A stretch of DNA of 6,983 nucleotides from WLWS01 sp047638675 (lineage in GTDB: Bacteria > Pseudomonadota > Gammaproteobacteria > Eutrophobiales > Eutrophobiaceae), in the NCBI GenBank assembly GCA_047638675.1, contig JBLIML010000204.1, positions 1-6,983 of the forward strand. The letters run 5' to 3'. The notes under the pieces are model-generated. The model saw only the letters and a program-made list of their open reading frames with translations. It made no database searches and was not told the DNA's origin. Positions 1-5,131 of the stretch are shown here, piece after piece (position 1 is the first letter of the stretch; every line of letters begins with the position of its first letter). A program made the position numbers and the translations under genes.

Positions 1-899
1 TCTCAAGAAATTTGCGTATCGACGGTGACGCCGGCGACGCTTTAGGATTTGGTCTCGGTTGGCAACAAACCAGCGACATCACTATTGATGGTGAACTCTA
101 TCAGCAATATACCCAGGATTCCTTGTTATTGCAGGTGAACGCAAAATTGCTTACCAATGTTAATTTCATTCGTGGAACACCTGAGAATGATATTCTTTCG
201 GGTACTTTTGGAGAAGACACAATAATCGGCGACGCTGGCAACGACATTTTGAATGGCGCTGCGGAAAATGATAATTTAAGGGGTGGCAGTGGCAATGACG
301 ACCTGGCAGGAAACGACGGTGATGATGTTCTAAAAGGTGGTAGTGGTAATGACACCCTGTCAGGAAGTGAAGGTGATGATACTCTAAAAGGAAATAAAGA
401 TAATGATTATCTCATTGGCGGCGAAGGCGATGACAATCTAAATGGCGGTAGTGGTAATGATGTACTTCTTGGTGGTGCTGGTAACGATATTCTAAAAGGA
501 GGAGCAGGTGATGATGTGTTTATCTATGATTCCCTCGATCAGAAAATCGAAGGTGATACTGGCATAGATACTCTTCGGTTGATTGCTAGTGGTGAAAATC
601 TGGACCTAACCCAGATTAGAGATAACGTAATAATAGAATTCGAGATTATAGACCTTACTGGCACAGGCGACAATTCGCTTAAACTAGACCTATGGGAAGT
701 TGCAGCCTTGGCCGGTTCTGTCAATACTGCGCTACGTGTGGATGGAAATTTGGGTGATTCAATAAACATAGGCAGTGGCTGGATACAGAGTTCTGATATC
801 ACAATTGGTGAACAGTTATACATAACTTTTGAACAACATTTGGAGGGCACTGATACAACTGCAAAACTTATGGTGGATGCGGATATTATTATAGCGTAA
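1..899 (+). CDS. RTX calcium-binding repeat protein, C-terminal part (5' end outside window)
   Basis: The reading frame is open to the left edge and ends at TAA 897-899, so about 298 C-terminal residues of a longer protein are visible. A TTG at position 12 is only an internal Leu codon. Seen, numbering from that TTG: a glycine/aspartate-rich segment at residues 55-171 made of 13 tandem nonapeptides of the GGxGxDxLx type, with a related module on each side (residues 1-30 and 241-270, about 17 of 30 identical, both ending SDITI...LY). The region after the repeats contains FEIIDLTGTGDNSLKLD and ends in DADIIIA, with no membrane segment. Family knowledge: such repeats bind calcium after export, and RTX proteins leave the cell through type I secretion using an uncleaved C-terminal signal. 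An extracellular adhesin or similar large surface protein is likely. The functional domain is outside the window, so toxin versus adhesin cannot be decided. The gene lies on the side of the tRNA remnant expected to be the integrated element. Confidence 0.88.
   Translation, partial: SRNLRIDGDAGDALGFGLGWQQTSDITIDGELYQQYTQDSLLLQVNAKLLTNVNFIRGTPENDILSGTFGEDTIIGDAGNDILNGAAENDNLRGGSGNDDLAGNDGDDVLKGGSGNDTLSGSEGDDTLKGNKDNDYLIGGEGDDNLNGGSGNDVLLGGAGNDILKGGAGDDVFIYDSLDQKIEGDTGIDTLRLIASGENLDLTQIRDNVIIEFEIIDLTGTGDNSLKLDLWEVAALAGSVNTALRVDGNLGDSINIGSGWIQSSDITIGEQLYITFEQHLEGTDTTAKLMVDADIIIA
12..893 (+). repeat. Duplicated protein module flanking the RTX block (12-164 and 732-893)
   Basis: The peptide beginning LRIDGDAGD (from position 12) and the one beginning LRVDGNLGD (from position 732) align without gaps over 30 residues with 17 identities, and share GW, SDITI, LY and then AKL. 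The RTX block sits between the two copies. The second copy is preceded by FEIIDLTGTGDNSLKLD. The equivalent stretch for the first copy would lie left of the window. This points to a repeating architecture of beta module then RTX block, as in long modular adhesins (inference). Confidence 0.7.
174..524 (+). repeat. 13 tandem RTX nonapeptide repeats
   Basis: Thirteen consecutive 27-bp units encode GGxGxDxLx-type nonapeptides, from GTPENDILS to GGAGDDVFI. Units 5, 7, 11, 12 and 13 are closest to consensus (for example GGSGNDVLL and GGAGNDILK). Units 4 (GAAENDNLR) and 9 (GNKDNDYLI) are degenerate in their glycines. In this family the repeats form a parallel beta-roll that binds calcium between turns. 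Confidence 0.9.
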
Positions 900-1106
900 C
901 GAAACAAAATCATTTCAGTACAGTGATCAATTTGATAAAATTTTTGTATTAGATTCGGATATAATTTTCGTTCATAGAAGGAGTTTTCTGTCCGTCCTGT
1001 GGCGCACTCAAGACGGAATTGACTACAACAAATGCCAGAAAACAACGACTGGCCGCAACAACATAATATTATTATTGTTTGTTATTGTGATTTGTTGCTA
1101 TCAATT

Positions 1107-1118
1107 GGATAATTATCC
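1107..1118. repeat. 12-bp perfect palindrome beside the tRNA fragment
   Basis: GGATAATTATCC is its own reverse complement and ends 3 bases before the point where tRNA-Lys similarity starts. Its placement at a putative element end fits a binding site for a recombination or accessory protein, but an AT-rich palindrome of this size can also arise by chance. Confidence 0.35.
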
Positions 1119-1121
1119 GAA

Positions 1122-1165
1122 TTTTAATCTCAAGGTCGTAGGTTCGACCCCTACACGGCCCACCA
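1122..1165 (+). other. 3' half of a tRNA-Lys(TTT) gene, probable attachment site of an integrated element
   Basis: The sequence matches the 3' part of a lysine tRNA: U33 plus anticodon TTT (1123-1125), AA, the 3' anticodon strand TCTCA (1128-1132), variable loop AGGTC, a perfect T-arm GTAGG-TTCGACC-CCTAC (1138-1154), 3' acceptor strand ACGGCCC, discriminator A and encoded CCA (1163-1165). The 5' half is absent. The bases left of 1122 pair with neither the acceptor nor the anticodon strand, and no GGGCCGT partner is found in the window, so this is not a functional tRNA. Many integrases recombine in tRNA 3' halves, leaving an intact tRNA at one end and a displaced 3' copy at the other. Similarity starting exactly in the anticodon loop fits that. 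By orientation the element would extend to the left (inference). Confidence 0.8.
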
Positions 1166-1173
1166 ATTAAATT

Positions 1174-1207
1174 ATCTGGGTGTCACACGCTTTGATGAGA
1201 TCCAGAT
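1174..1207 (-). terminator. Weak candidate terminator of the response regulator gene
   Basis: On the minus strand, just past the response regulator stop, ATCTGG (1202-1207) can pair with CCAGAT (1174-1179). The 22-nt loop contains a small GTGT/ACAC hairpin, and AATTTAATT follows. The stem is short and there is no real U-tract, so the assignment is weak. Confidence 0.25.
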
Positions 1208-1213
1208 TAATGA

Positions 1214-1843
1214 TCAAAAGTTACAATCAAACTCGTTAACCACCTTCATTAATAATTCCGATTTAGAATTAGTGTCGGTTTTTCTGTAGATATGTTTCAG
1301 ATGCGTTCTTAATGTGTTTACGGTGATATCACTTTCGCTTGATGTTGCGACGAGGTCTGGATTTTTGATAAGTTTTACTAAAAGATTACTTTCGCTTTTG
1401 GTGAGAGTGTATGTTTTTATTAACTCGGTGGCGCTCAGTTTTTTCTTCTTGTTTTGTAGTTCTATTTGTCTCCTACTGTCATTTACAGCTTGATTAATAG
1501 TTGTCCTTAAATCGACTTCTCGTAAAGGTTTATTGATAAAGCCTGAGTGGTCAGTTAAACGAGCGCGTCTTAGTATGTCTTCGTCGTTGTATGAGGTTAT
1601 GTAGACAACGGGTACGTGTAATTTGTTAATGATGGTTTTTGCTGCGGTTATGCCGTCGATTTCTCCGTCGATCTTAATGTCCATTAACACCAGGTCGGGA
1701 TCGTTGATTTCTGTTGAACGGATCGCATTATTGCCGGTACTGACGATATCCACGACCTGATAATCAAACTTTTGGACGTACATTTTGATTATTGATGCCG
1801 TAGTTCGGTCATCTTCTACGACTAGTAATCTTCCGTTTGGCAT
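1214..1843 (-). CDS. Response regulator: CheY-like receiver plus divergent LuxR-like helix-turn-helix
   Basis: This 209-residue protein is a probable phosphorylation-controlled DNA-binding regulator. The receiver domain (about residues 4-122) has the acidic pair D11/D12 in VVEDD, the phospho-acceptor D55 in LVLMDIKIDG, switch residue T83 in YITSYND, and K105 in INKPL. A basic linker with KKKK follows (132-135). The C-terminal region (about 145-204) runs from YTLTKSESNLLVKL to NTLRTHLKHIYRKTDTNSKSEL, which matches the LuxR/GerE pattern, although the middle of the domain (NPDLVATSSESDI) is far from the usual sequence. The ATG at 1843 has an AAGAGA ribosome-binding site about 7 nt upstream. No histidine kinase gene is adjacent, so the partner and target genes are unknown. 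It reads towards the tRNA remnant and has its own intergenic promoter region. Confidence 0.9.
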   Translation of the reverse strand: MPNGRLLVVEDDRTTASIIKMYVQKFDYQVVDIVSTGNNAIRSTEINDPDLVLMDIKIDGEIDGITAAKTIINKLHVPVVYITSYNDEDILRRARLTDHSGFINKPLREVDLRTTINQAVNDSRRQIELQNKKKKLSATELIKTYTLTKSESNLLVKLIKNPDLVATSSESDITVNTLRTHLKHIYRKTDTNSKSELLMKVVNEFDCNF

Positions 1844-1868
1844 GGCTATTCTCTTTGTATATCGTTGA

Positions 1869-1897
1869 AATACAAGAAATTATTATCGAAAGTCCAA
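1869..1897 (-). promoter_or_regulatory. Candidate promoter of the response regulator gene
   Basis: On the minus strand, TTGGAC (1892-1897) and TGTATT (1869-1874) are 17 nt apart. They match the sigma-70 -35 and -10 boxes at 3 and 4 of 6 positions. The -10 lies about 25 nt upstream of the start codon. The -35 abuts the palindrome at 1897-1912. Sequence support is modest. Confidence 0.3.
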
Positions 1898-1912
1898 AAT
1901 GGATGTCCATTT
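1897..1912. promoter_or_regulatory. Inverted repeat AAATGGA-TG-TCCATTT, candidate operator
   Basis: Two perfect 7-bp arms are separated by TG, and the site touches the candidate -35 box of the response regulator gene. This size and position suit a dimeric DNA-binding protein, possibly the regulator itself. No other copy was noticed in the window. Confidence 0.4.
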
Positions 1913-1913
1913 G

Positions 1914-1944
1914 CAATGACAGGGTTACGCTTGTGCTGTCATTG
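1914..1944. repeat. 9-bp perfect inverted repeat (stem-loop) between the epoxide hydrolase and regulator genes
   Basis: CAATGACAG (1914-1922) and CTGTCATTG (1936-1944) are perfect complements around a 13-nt loop. With one bulged T the stem extends by further pairs to TGC/GCA. It follows the AAATGGA palindrome by one base. There is no T-run on either strand, so a classical intrinsic terminator is not supported. It may be a factor-dependent termination or mRNA-end structure for the leftward epoxide hydrolase operon, or part of the regulator's control region. The rest of 1945-2086 shows only a short CCCC/GGGG stem near 1964-1977. Confidence 0.5.
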
Positions 1945-2086
1945 TGCAGATTGGATACTCTACCCCCTTTGGGGATATTACTCGTGACTATTGGCATTGT
2001 CTCTATTTTTGGCACGGATGGGTGATTTTTTGCGGGGAATTAAATGTTGTTTGGGTTGGCAGTCCTGTATTGAGGGGTTTACTGGT

Positions 2087-3280
2087 TTACTCATCATTGC
2101 GTAGCATGCGAAAAAACTCCCGCACATCTTCAACCAGTAACTCCGGTTGTTCTGATGGTGCAAAGTGGCCGCCTCGGGGCATAGTGTGAAGTTGTTTCAG
2201 GTTGTAGTAGCTGTTTAGAAAACGACGGGGCATGAGGCATAGCTCCTGGGGGAACATAGCAACGGCGGTGGGGGCTTCAACCACGGGCATGCGATCATGT
2301 TCGGGCTTCCAGAGGTGGTTTGCGGATTCCCAGTAAAAACGAGCAGAGCTGACATAGGAATTGGTGACCCAGTAAATCATCGCTGTGGTAATCAAATCAT
2401 CTTTCGAGAAGGCTTTTTCCACGTCGCCACCGCAATCGCTCCAGTTACGTCGTCGCTCGAGGATCCAGGAGAGTAAACCTACCGGTGAATCGTGTAGGGC
2501 AGAGGCGATGGTCTCTGGATCGGTGCATTGCACGGAGACATGGCTCGTGGCTTGTTTCATCTTGCCCTGGGTGTGATGAAATAAATGTTTTTCATCCTCT
2601 TCGTATTCATCTTCAGTGGGCAGGCCGTTGACAAAAAAGTCCATGGGAAACGAGAGACTGAGATGCACACCGATCAGTTGGTCGGGGTACTTGTGTCCTA
2701 GCTGGGCGCTGATGAGTGAGCCCCAGTCACCGCCCTGTGCGCCATAGCGTTCGTAACCGAGCTCATCCTGCATCAGTTTTGACCAGAGATCGGATGTGCG
2801 CCAGAAATTAATGCCTGTTTTTGTGAGTGGTGTAGAGAAACCAAAACCGGGTAGGGACGGCACTATGACATCAAAGGCATCGGCCGGGTCGCCGCCGTAT
2901 GAAGCGGGATCAGAAAGTGGCCCGATGACATCTTTGAAATCCCAGAATGTCCATGGCCAGCCATGCGAGAGGATCAGAGGGATCGGCTTTGGTCCTTTCC
3001 CGGCTTCGTGAATAAAGTGGATGGGAATGCCATCAATTTCAGTACGGTAGTTGGCGTGAGCATTTATTTTCTTTTCAACAGCCCGCCAGTCATAGTCTGC
3101 TATCCAGTATGCGACCAGTTCTTTCAAATAGGCAATGTTAGTACCGTAACGCCAGTCATCGTTGTCGAGATCATCTGGGTAACGTGTTTTGCGCAAACGT
3201 TCGTATAGATCCTCAAGGACATCTTCCTCGATATTGATTTTAAATTGAGTTTTGCTCATGTTATTTTTTAGATTGTTCAT
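2087..3280 (-). CDS. Epoxide hydrolase, alpha/beta-hydrolase fold with EHN domain
   Basis: The 397-residue length is normal for the EHN (microsomal-type) epoxide hydrolases, which open epoxides to diols through an ester intermediate. The N-terminal EHN domain covers about residues 11-120, with RLRKTRYPDDL typical of it. Catalytic features seen: oxyanion-hole motif HGWPW (106-110), nucleophile D185 in AQGGDWGS, probable cap tyrosine Y316 in SSARFYWE, probable acid E346 in FPQEL, and base H372 in GGHFA. No signal peptide or membrane anchor is visible, so it is probably cytoplasmic. The gene starts 24 nt after the halogenase stop and is probably co-transcribed with it. ATG 3280 is used here; ATG 3259 (MSKTQFKI) is an equally good start, and neither has a clear ribosome-binding site. 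The substrate is unknown; juvenile-hormone-type or fatty or aromatic epoxides are family possibilities only. Confidence 0.92.
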   Translation of the reverse strand: MNNLKNNMSKTQFKINIEEDVLEDLYERLRKTRYPDDLDNDDWRYGTNIAYLKELVAYWIADYDWRAVEKKINAHANYRTEIDGIPIHFIHEAGKGPKPIPLILSHGWPWTFWDFKDVIGPLSDPASYGGDPADAFDVIVPSLPGFGFSTPLTKTGINFWRTSDLWSKLMQDELGYERYGAQGGDWGSLISAQLGHKYPDQLIGVHLSLSFPMDFFVNGLPTEDEYEEDEKHLFHHTQGKMKQATSHVSVQCTDPETIASALHDSPVGLLSWILERRRNWSDCGGDVEKAFSKDDLITTAMIYWVTNSYVSSARFYWESANHLWKPEHDRMPVVEAPTAVAMFPQELCLMPRRFLNSYYNLKQLHTMPRGGHFAPSEQPELLVEDVREFFRMLRNDE

Positions 3281-3304
3281 TAGTAATAGATTTCATTATA
3301 CCCA

Positions 3305-4810
3305 CTAATCTGCGAGTCCCTTGTTCAGGTATTCCAGATGGCCATAATATTTGCTCGCTTCATCCTGATAAGGGTTGGGTGTTTGATTAGTAGACTGGCC
3401 TTTGGTGTTTTCTGAGTAACGTCCCATGCCGGATAAGATGCAATACCAGGAATAGGGGGCGTAGGAGGAACGATGAACGTGTTCCTTTAATACGGAAATA
3501 AAATCACTTGCGCTATTGTCCCAGCCTGCAATCACCGCGCGCATGGCATCGGACATATTCTCGTTGGCGCGGCAATCGCGCCAGTATGGCGTATCTTCCC
3601 GGGTGTTTAATTTGTAGTGCATCTGAATGTAGTCAATTGTGGAGTCAAAGGCCTCATTGATGATCTCGTTAAAATGATCGCGATAGGTCGTTTGATATTC
3701 GCCTCTGGAAAAATGGGTAATAAATCGGTTGATACTAAATTGAGTGAGACCGAGGGCGGTTGCCTCCAGCGGTTCAATGAAGCCCTGGGAAAGACCAATG
3801 GCGACACAATTATTTTTCCAGTGTTCTTCAACACGTCCGACCTGTAATTTAATATGCAAAGGAGACAGACCGTTTGCGACTTCACCAATAAGATCTCTTA
3901 GTTCGGTTTCGGCGTCTTCTTTCGAGCTGTAGTCGGCGCTATAGACATAACCCCAGCTTATTTTATTACCGATGGGGATCCGCCATGCCCAACCACACTT
4001 CAGGGCACGCGATTCAGTGAAGGGGGGAATATCAGCGTCAGCCGGAACGGCTGTTCTGATAACCACAGCGCTATCGTTAAATAGTCTAGGTTTATTGGAA
4101 ACATAGTCTGCATTGAGCGTTTTACCGATTAATAACTTTCTAAAGCCGGTGCAATCTACAAAAAGATCTGCGGATAAATTTCCATTATTGGTAGTGACAA
4201 GATGACTTATATCACCATTGTCTTTCTGGATGACCTCGGTGACATCGTCGACGATATAATCAATGTCCTGATTTACGCAGCGTTTTTTCAGAAAGTCTGC
4301 CAAAAGAGCAGTATCAAAGTGAAAAGCGTAGTCAATCTTATTTGAATCGCAGGGTGGGGGACCGACAGGTGCTTTGCATTGTACCGCCATGGCCGCATTA
4401 AAAAAGAAGTCGCCGGGGTCGGTGTTGGCCGATTCTCCTCTGCGGCGAAGATTGCAGTTATCAAAGAATTGTTTATCGTGTTGACTATAACCTGGCGCGG
4501 CAAACGGATGAAAATAAGTGTTGAACTCGTCGCTATTTGTCCAGCCAGGAAAATTAATGCCAAGCTTGTAGGTTGCCTTGCAGGCTGACATGAATTCTTG
4601 TTCCTGGATCCCCTGGAAATTCAGGAATTTTTTAAATAACGGCGTAGTTCCTTCACCGACACCAATAGTTGAAATATGACTGGATTCGATCAAGGTGATT
4701 TTGCTGCCCTGAGTGCCGAGGGATTTCAGAAAAGTACTTGCGGTCATCCACCCGGCGCTGCCGCCGCCGACGATGATAATATTTTTTGGGGGTGTGGGAT
4801 GGTCGGGCAT
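3305..4810 (-). CDS. Flavin-dependent halogenase (tryptophan halogenase family)
   Basis: This 501-residue protein has the family's usual length. Members use reduced FAD, oxygen and chloride or bromide to make hypohalous acid, which reaches an electron-rich aromatic substrate through a catalytic lysine. Seen in order: FAD-binding GGGSAGW (15-21), conserved GVGEGT (50-55), catalytic Lys in ATYKLGINF (K82, equivalent to PrnA K79), FAD-site VDCTGF (218-223), the signature WAWRIP (274-279), and GFIEPLEAT (343-351) with the catalytic Glu at about 349. The residue after that Glu is Ala where the tryptophan enzymes I recall have Ser (EPLEST), so the substrate may not be free tryptophan. The start at 4810 places the Rossmann strand 9 residues in, as expected, though no clear ribosome-binding site precedes it. 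No flavin reductase gene is adjacent, so reduced flavin must come from elsewhere. It is first in a probable operon with the epoxide hydrolase. Confidence 0.93.
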   Translation of the reverse strand: MPDHPTPPKNIIIVGGGSAGWMTASTFLKSLGTQGSKITLIESSHISTIGVGEGTTPLFKKFLNFQGIQEQEFMSACKATYKLGINFPGWTNSDEFNTYFHPFAAPGYSQHDKQFFDNCNLRRRGESANTDPGDFFFNAAMAVQCKAPVGPPPCDSNKIDYAFHFDTALLADFLKKRCVNQDIDYIVDDVTEVIQKDNGDISHLVTTNNGNLSADLFVDCTGFRKLLIGKTLNADYVSNKPRLFNDSAVVIRTAVPADADIPPFTESRALKCGWAWRIPIGNKISWGYVYSADYSSKEDAETELRDLIGEVANGLSPLHIKLQVGRVEEHWKNNCVAIGLSQGFIEPLEATALGLTQFSINRFITHFSRGEYQTTYRDHFNEIINEAFDSTIDYIQMHYKLNTREDTPYWRDCRANENMSDAMRAVIAGWDNSASDFISVLKEHVHRSSYAPYSWYCILSGMGRYSENTKGQSTNQTPNPYQDEASKYYGHLEYLNKGLAD

Positions 4811-4873
4811 TAAGGATTTCGTTATTTATGTGTGTTCAGTTGTGAGGCAAGTATGTCTTTGATGATGTTACAA

Positions 4874-4904
4874 ATTATAAATTCATTCAAGCGGGGAAGC
4901 TTGA
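4874..4904 (-). promoter_or_regulatory. Candidate promoter and operator of the halogenase-epoxide hydrolase operon
   Basis: On the minus strand a perfect TATAAT (4874-4879) lies about 64 nt upstream of the halogenase start. No good -35 box is found at the right distance. The -35/spacer zone is instead occupied by a perfect inverted repeat, TCAAGC-GGGGAA-GCTTGA (4887-4904). A promoter that lacks a -35 and carries a palindrome there often depends on an activator or is covered by a repressor (inference). Confidence 0.4.
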
Positions 4905-5041
4905 TATATTCCATCATCCTTTGCATTGTCTCCATTCCGTCGGCTTGCAAGCATATACACACAGGGTTTACGTTCTATATCTAGTCGCATCCTTGTGGAT
5001 TTCCGTCCTTTGATTCATATACGGCACTTCCGTGTGCCATT

Positions 5042-5060
5042 ACTCCGCCAAAAGCATGCG
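5042..5060 (-). repeat. REP-like palindromic repeat, left piece, interrupted by the insertion sequence
   Basis: Joining 5060 to 6408 (one CG retained) and reading the minus strand gives CCGTCATTCCCGCATGC followed by TTTTGGCGGAGT. CGTCATTCCCGC followed by a loop and GGCGG is a pattern I recognise as a common dispersed palindromic repeat in Proteobacteria. CCGC can pair with GCGG, while the outer stem is degenerate. The other piece is 6406-6417. Members of the IS110 family are known to target REP-type sequences. Confidence 0.6.
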
Positions 5061-5131
5061 ATGTGTGGACTCCTCCCCCTTGCGGGAGTACGTTCTAGTT
5101 TCCACACACGAAAATAACGGAGTCCACACAT
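5061..5131 (+). promoter_or_regulatory. 13-bp inverted repeat that can sequester the transposase start
   Basis: ATGTGTGGACTCC (5061-5073) is perfectly complementary to GGAGTCCACACAT (5119-5131). The right arm contains the ribosome-binding site GGAG (5119-5122) and the first two bases of the transposase ATG (5130-5132). A transcript entering from outside would fold this into a 13-bp stem with a smaller TCCC/GGGA hairpin inside the loop (5074-5087), blocking initiation. The left arm begins exactly at the inferred left tip of the element. Confidence 0.7.
5066..5076 (+). repeat. Left subterminal inverted repeat of the insertion sequence
   Basis: TGGACTCCTCC is the exact reverse complement of 6391-6401. 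Subterminal placement is characteristic of the IS1111 group and separates it from the IS110 group proper, which lacks such repeats. Confidence 0.8.

Larger units (their letters stand above)
900..1213. other. Non-coding region between the RTX gene and the response regulator gene
   Basis: No plausible gene is seen in these 314 bases. From left to right they hold: AT-rich sequence after the RTX stop; a 6-bp inverted repeat TCCGTC/GACGGA (991-996 and 1012-1017) and a 5-bp one GCCAG/CTGGC (1034-1038 and 1049-1053), neither followed by a T-run; a T-rich stretch around 1063-1098; a 12-bp palindrome at 1107-1118; the tRNA-Lys 3' half at 1122-1165; and a weak hairpin at 1174-1207. Convergent transcription from both flanking genes ends here. 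Confidence 0.6.
4811..5060. other. Non-coding region between the halogenase gene and the insertion sequence
   Basis: No credible gene is present. The left part (4811-4904) holds the operon's leader and candidate promoter. The right part (about 4985-5060) is a run of small hairpins: ATCC-TTGT-GGAT (4989-5000), GGCAC-TTCCGT-GTGCC (5023-5038), and the left piece of the REP-like sequence interrupted by the insertion sequence. Before insertion this region and 6408-6475 formed one spacer of about 315 bp between the thiolase and halogenase genes. Confidence 0.55.

Noticed and set aside
174..524. CRISPR-like array suggested by regular spacing
   Set aside because: The 27-bp periodicity is that of in-frame RTX nonapeptide codons with degenerate units; there are no identical repeats separated by unique spacers.
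991..1017. TCCGTC/GACGGA hairpin as a terminator of the RTX gene
   Set aside because: The stem is only 6 bp with a 15-nt loop and no T-run follows, so it is not a convincing intrinsic terminator.
539..1045. Open frame of 168 codons on the minus strand across the end of the RTX gene
   Set aside because: It lies antisense to a clear RTX coding sequence and runs into non-coding DNA. Its protein shows no recognisable domain and reads as an overlap artefact.
1122..1165. A functional tRNA gene
   Set aside because: The D-arm, 5' acceptor strand and 5' anticodon strand are missing, and the upstream bases do not pair with the remaining half.
1837..2189. Several short open frames on both strands between the regulator and epoxide hydrolase genes
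   Set aside because: They overlap each other and the ends of confident genes, lack ribosome-binding sites, and encode low-complexity or shadow peptides.
3295..3300. TATAAT on the minus strand between the halogenase and epoxide hydrolase genes as an internal promoter
   Set aside because: There is no -35-like box at 16-18 nt, and the 24-nt spacing fits co-transcription better.
4926..5117. 63-codon plus-strand open frame upstream of the transposase
   Set aside because: It spans the flank and the left end of the insertion sequence and crosses hairpin-rich non-coding DNA, so it exists only because of the insertion.
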